A DNA stretch of 52,259 nt from Pantoea stewartii subsp. stewartii (lineage in GTDB: Bacteria; Pseudomonadota; Gammaproteobacteria; Enterobacterales; Enterobacteriaceae), in NCBI RefSeq assembly GCF_008801695.1, contig NZ_VZPF01000029.1, positions 1 through 52,259 of the forward strand, given 5' to 3'. The notes beneath the pieces were generated by a model that made no database searches, had not been told where the DNA came from, and worked only from the letters and a program-made list of their open reading frames with translations. The position numbers and the translations under genes were made by a program. This document shows positions 49,851 to 52,259 of this stretch, one piece after another; position 1 is the stretch's first letter; each line of letters starts with the position of its first letter.

Positions 49851-50451
49851 CGAACTGAAACACGGGCTGGTCTGGCTGCCCGCGCTGGGCATGGGGTATT
49901 TTCCGGTACCGCAAAACCGCCCGTATGACGAACACTATTTTTCCCGCTATCAGCAGATGGCCGACACGCCGATGGGGCATGCGTTGACGCAGGCCCGCAT
50001 TCAGCTGGTGGCGCGCCATTATGATGGACCGCTGGTGGATGTCGGCATCGGTGCCGGCCAGTTCGTTGAGGCCCGGCCCAATACCCGCGGCTATGACGTG
50101 AATCCCGCCGGGGTTGATTGGCTGAAACAGCGAGGTCTGTGGGCTGATTTGTACGCCGAACGCTACCCGGCACTTTCCCTGTGGGACGCGGTGGAGCACA
50201 TTGACCGCCCGGACGTTGCCGTAGCAAAAGCTGAAAAGTGGGTATTCGTGTCGGTGCCGATTTTTGCCGATGGAGATGCTATCCTGAAATCACGCCATTT
50301 CCGTAAGACGGAGCATATCTGGTACTGGACTCATGACGGCCTGCTGCGCTGGTTTGGCGGCCGGGTCTTTGACTGTACTGAGCACAACACCGCAGAAACT
50401 GAACTTGGCAGAGAGGGTATAGGCAGTTATGCCTTCCGGCGTCGCGCATGA
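49834..50451 (+). CDS. Class I SAM-dependent methyltransferase, cassette gene C, copy 2
   Basis: 205 aa from ATG 49834 (MESFFDELKHGLVWLPALGM), chosen to match the start of copy 1; an upstream ATG at 49807 would add nine residues. Motif I LVDVGIGAGQFVEA and LWDAVEHIDRPDVA conserved, as is the ending GREGIGSYAFRR. Same inferred role as the gene at 18395. Confidence 0.8.
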   Translation: MESFFDELKHGLVWLPALGMGYFPVPQNRPYDEHYFSRYQQMADTPMGHALTQARIQLVARHYDGPLVDVGIGAGQFVEARPNTRGYDVNPAGVDWLKQRGLWADLYAERYPALSLWDAVEHIDRPDVAVAKAEKWVFVSVPIFADGDAILKSRHFRKTEHIWYWTHDGLLRWFGGRVFDCTEHNTAETELGREGIGSYAFRRRA

Positions 50452-50517
50452 ACTTATTGTGTAGTTCCGCATGTTAACTATACTGTTGAGCAATTATCAT
50501 CTTTCCAGGGAAATGTC

Positions 50518-50817
50518 ATGATATCGAAGAAGGGGCCTAAGGAAAAATTATGGCTGATACGTTATGCGGCTTACACACACCTCATTGAGATCATTGCACG
50601 AAGACCCACTCCTTGGACCAGTATTTTAGCCTGTATTTGTACTCACTATGTTACAGAGATTGATCAGATTGCCGCCGATAACGGCTGGACCCTTTCAAAG
50701 TTTTATAACGGCACGTCTTATTACACCTACACTGCTGTTCACCGCTCTGGCCGTACAGTGACCGTCCGCCCCGCGGAGTATCAGCATATCTGCAGCAGTT
50801 TCCTTGGTTATTCCTGA
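50518..50817 (+). CDS. Small hypothetical protein after the cassette
   Basis: 99 aa (MISKKGPKEKLWLIRYAAYT, later DNGWTLSKFYNGTSYYTYTA). AGGGA precedes the ATG. Possible weak membrane association in the middle (ILACICTHYV), not convincing. No family recognised. Confidence 0.5.
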   Translation: MISKKGPKEKLWLIRYAAYTHLIEIIARRPTPWTSILACICTHYVTEIDQIAADNGWTLSKFYNGTSYYTYTAVHRSGRTVTVRPAEYQHICSSFLGYS

Positions 50818-50928
50818 CAGGAACGATGAGCAGATCCTGCGATTTTTAATATTTCCCCGGCGGTGTAATTTCCGGCGCGGGGCGTTGCTCTGTACTGGTT
50901 ATTAATTAAACGCACAGTGCGTCACAGA

Positions 50929-51102
50929 TTAATTGACCGGGGGCAGGTTGTCAGGAACCTCCCAGCAGCAGTCCAGCTCATCGCCATGAGAAGTACATTC
51001 AGGCGGGGAGTTTTCATACTCAGTATGATCGTTCCGTTGATGAGAAAGCGCACTGCAACCTGCGATAAGCAGGCAGCAGCTGATTATCAGAACTTTAAAC
51101 AT
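50929..51102 (-). CDS. Small lipoprotein on the opposite strand
   Basis: 57 aa from the ATG at 51102 (MFKVLIISCCLLIAGCSALS): signal peptide with lipobox IAGC, then an acidic mature part with three more Cys (PECTSH, DCCWEV). It faces the late genes, like lambda bor or lom-type lysogenic conversion genes, so it may be expressed from the prophage. A GC-rich dyad just past the stop could terminate it. Confidence 0.62.
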   Translation of the reverse strand: MFKVLIISCCLLIAGCSALSHQRNDHTEYENSPPECTSHGDELDCCWEVPDNLPPVN

Positions 51103-51167
51103 GGCAGGTGCCCTTAAAAAAAAGTGCAGGCATTCTGAATTACCCTTCTTCAACGGAGAGTTAATCA

Positions 51168-52003
51168 ATGGCAAAACCGGACTGGGGCGAACTTCAGCAA
51201 CGGTTCCTGTCCGCACATGCAAAAACCGGTATCTCCCCGAAAGACTGGTGTGAGGCGCAGGGGCTTAATTATGTATCAGCGCGTCGCTACGTAAAAAAGC
51301 CATCTGCGCAAAGTACGCAAAAAAATGCGCAGAAAAGACTGCGCACTGCGCATACAGATAAATGCGCAGAAAAGCTTATCCATGGTAATGGACTTACTGA
51401 CCAGCAACGCCTTTTCGTTGCGGAATATCTCAAAGATAGCAATGCCACGCAGGCTGCTTTACGCGCTGGCTACAGTAAAAAAAGCGCAGAACAAATTGGC
51501 TATCAGTTGCTTCAGAAAACTTCAGTTGCGCAGTCAATTGCGCAGCAGCAAAAAGCCTCAATTATGCGCACGCTTGGGTCGGCTGATGAGGTGCTGGAAA
51601 AGGCCTGGCAGCTTGCCACCTTCGATGCCAACGAAATCTCGCAATATCGTCGTGGCGCATGTCGGTACTGTTGGGGCTTTGGCCATCAGTACCAGTGCGT
51701 GATGCCGTTGAGTTTGAAGAGAAGTGCTATGAGGCACTTGAGCGGAAACGAAAAGAGCCTCGGGATGCAGGTGGGTACGGCTACGACCACACGCACGATC
51801 CTAATCCTGAATGTCCACGGTGCAACGGTGAAGGTATAGGCCGCGCAGTCATGCAGGACTCAACAAAGCTGTCTTCAGTTGGGCTACTTGCTTATGCCGG
51901 TACGAAAATTACCAAGGGCGGTGTGGAAATATCCACAATCAACAGAGAGCGGATGTTTGAGGCAGTTATGAAGCGTCTCGGGCTAAATAACTGCTCGGAA
52001 TAG
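51168..52003 (+). pseudogene. Terminase small subunit of prophage 2, frameshifted
   Basis: The first part (MAKPDWGELQQRFLSAHAKT; LTDQQRLFVAEYLKDSNATQ; AALRAGYSKKSAEQIGYQLL) is a Terminase_2-type small subunit. After RYCWGFGHQYQ the frame is lost at about 51697: restoring one G (TGC to TGGC) gives WRDAVEFEEKCYEALERKR and continues through a CPRCNGEG zinc-knuckle end to TAG 52001-52003. Without it the frame runs on to 51839. The gene belongs to a different family from the DUF2280 small subunit of prophage 1. IS630 begins right after its stop, so packaging genes of this prophage lie beyond or are lost. Confidence 0.82.
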
Positions 52004-52259
52004 TAGATCACTTAGAGGGAACTCAGTCCGGTTTATGCGATCTGATCAATCGCTGAATATCCCAAATCACCAGCCGGACTGAGCAATGTCGATCATAGCA
52101 CCAATACCCAGAACCGAACGACGCCTGATGCAGAAAACTATCCATAAAACAAAGGACAAAAACCACGCCCGGCGGCTCACCGCCATGCTGATGCTGCATC
52201 GTGGTGACACCGTCAGTCATGTTGCCAGAACACTCTGCTGTGCCCGCTCATCGATTGGT
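52004..52259 (+). mobile_element. IS630-family element, left end (cut by the window edge)
   Basis: Begins near the TAG of the small terminase gene. A stem CTCAGTCCGG (52022-52031) and CCGGACTGAG (52074-52083) flanks the transposase leader. Terminal repeat and TA duplication cannot be confirmed because the other end of this copy lies outside. Same orientation as the copy at the left edge. Confidence 0.75.
52086..52259 (+). CDS. IS630-family transposase, N-terminal part
   Basis: 58 codons from ATG 52086 to the window edge: MSIIAPIPRTERRLMQKTIH, then LTAMLMLHRGDTVSHVARTL and CARSSIG, the helix-turn-helix start of IS630 transposase. Open to the edge. Together with the C-terminal fragment at 1-149 the two pieces do not overlap, so they could be the same or different copies in the genome; in this window they are two physical ends. 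Confidence 0.92.
   Translation, partial: MSIIAPIPRTERRLMQKTIHKTKDKNHARRLTAMLMLHRGDTVSHVARTLCCARSSIG

Overview
The window is a block of accessory DNA from a member of the Enterobacterales. The evidence is the argW tRNA locus carrying an IntS-type integrase, an IS630 transposase at both window edges, a TorI-type excisionase, and lambdoid gene order throughout. I cannot name the genus from the sequence. Nearly all of it is prophage; the only host gene I can point to with confidence is tRNA-Arg(CCU), argW, at 43692-43766.

Left flank (1-2255): the last codons of an IS630-type transposase, a low-GC gene broken by a single-base frameshift, and a P4-type integrase on the minus strand. This looks like the edge of a separate integrative element or satellite.

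Prophage 1 (about 2446-43691, about 41 kb) looks essentially complete and is a temperate myophage. The minus-strand early operon (2528-7332) carries torI, DUF4060, a Dam-type methylase, an SSB-like protein, a Sak4-like ATPase, a 3'-5' exonuclease and small accessory genes. An immunity region follows (7333-9192: small gene, S24-type repressor, Cro-like, CII-like), with operator-like repeats on both sides of the repressor. Replication uses a lambda O-like initiator with six origin iterons inside its gene and a DnaB-type helicase (9662-11943). A nin-like region follows (ninB, a homing endonuclease, ybcO, rusA, a Q-position gene). The late region opens with a pR'/tR'-like promoter and terminator, then an unusual three-gene cassette (sialyltransferase-fold protein, GT9-like transferase, methyltransferase), lysis genes, DUF2280 terminase small subunit, large terminase, head genes, and a contractile tail (DUF3383 sheath, DUF3277 tube, programmed -1 frameshift chaperone, tape measure with lytic transglycosylase, baseplate, spike, wedge, fibre). 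A two-gene low-GC insert sits inside the baseplate operon. intS closes the prophage beside argW, at the opposite end from torI, as in the E. coli KplE1 (CPS-53) prophage.

Prophage 2 (43963 to beyond the IS630 copy at 52004) is a remnant on the other side of argW. An integrase is followed by a 173-bp element with IS903-like terminal repeats, and then directly by a second, diverged lysis cassette. Immunity, replication and nin genes are absent. After lysis come a Tlde1-like L,D-transpeptidase-fold effector with a probable periplasmic immunity protein, a second diverged copy of the glycosyltransferase/methyltransferase cassette, an antisense lipoprotein gene, and a small terminase gene broken by a one-base deletion. 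IS630 then interrupts the phage.

Main points: the paired, independently diverged three-gene cassette attached to the lysis region of two neighbouring prophages; the effector/immunity pair in a phage lysis region; a membrane protein with a MuF-like C-terminal domain inserted in a baseplate operon; IS630 in the same orientation at both edges; and four single-base frameshifts, three of them in homopolymers, which could be decay, programmed slippage or assembly error.
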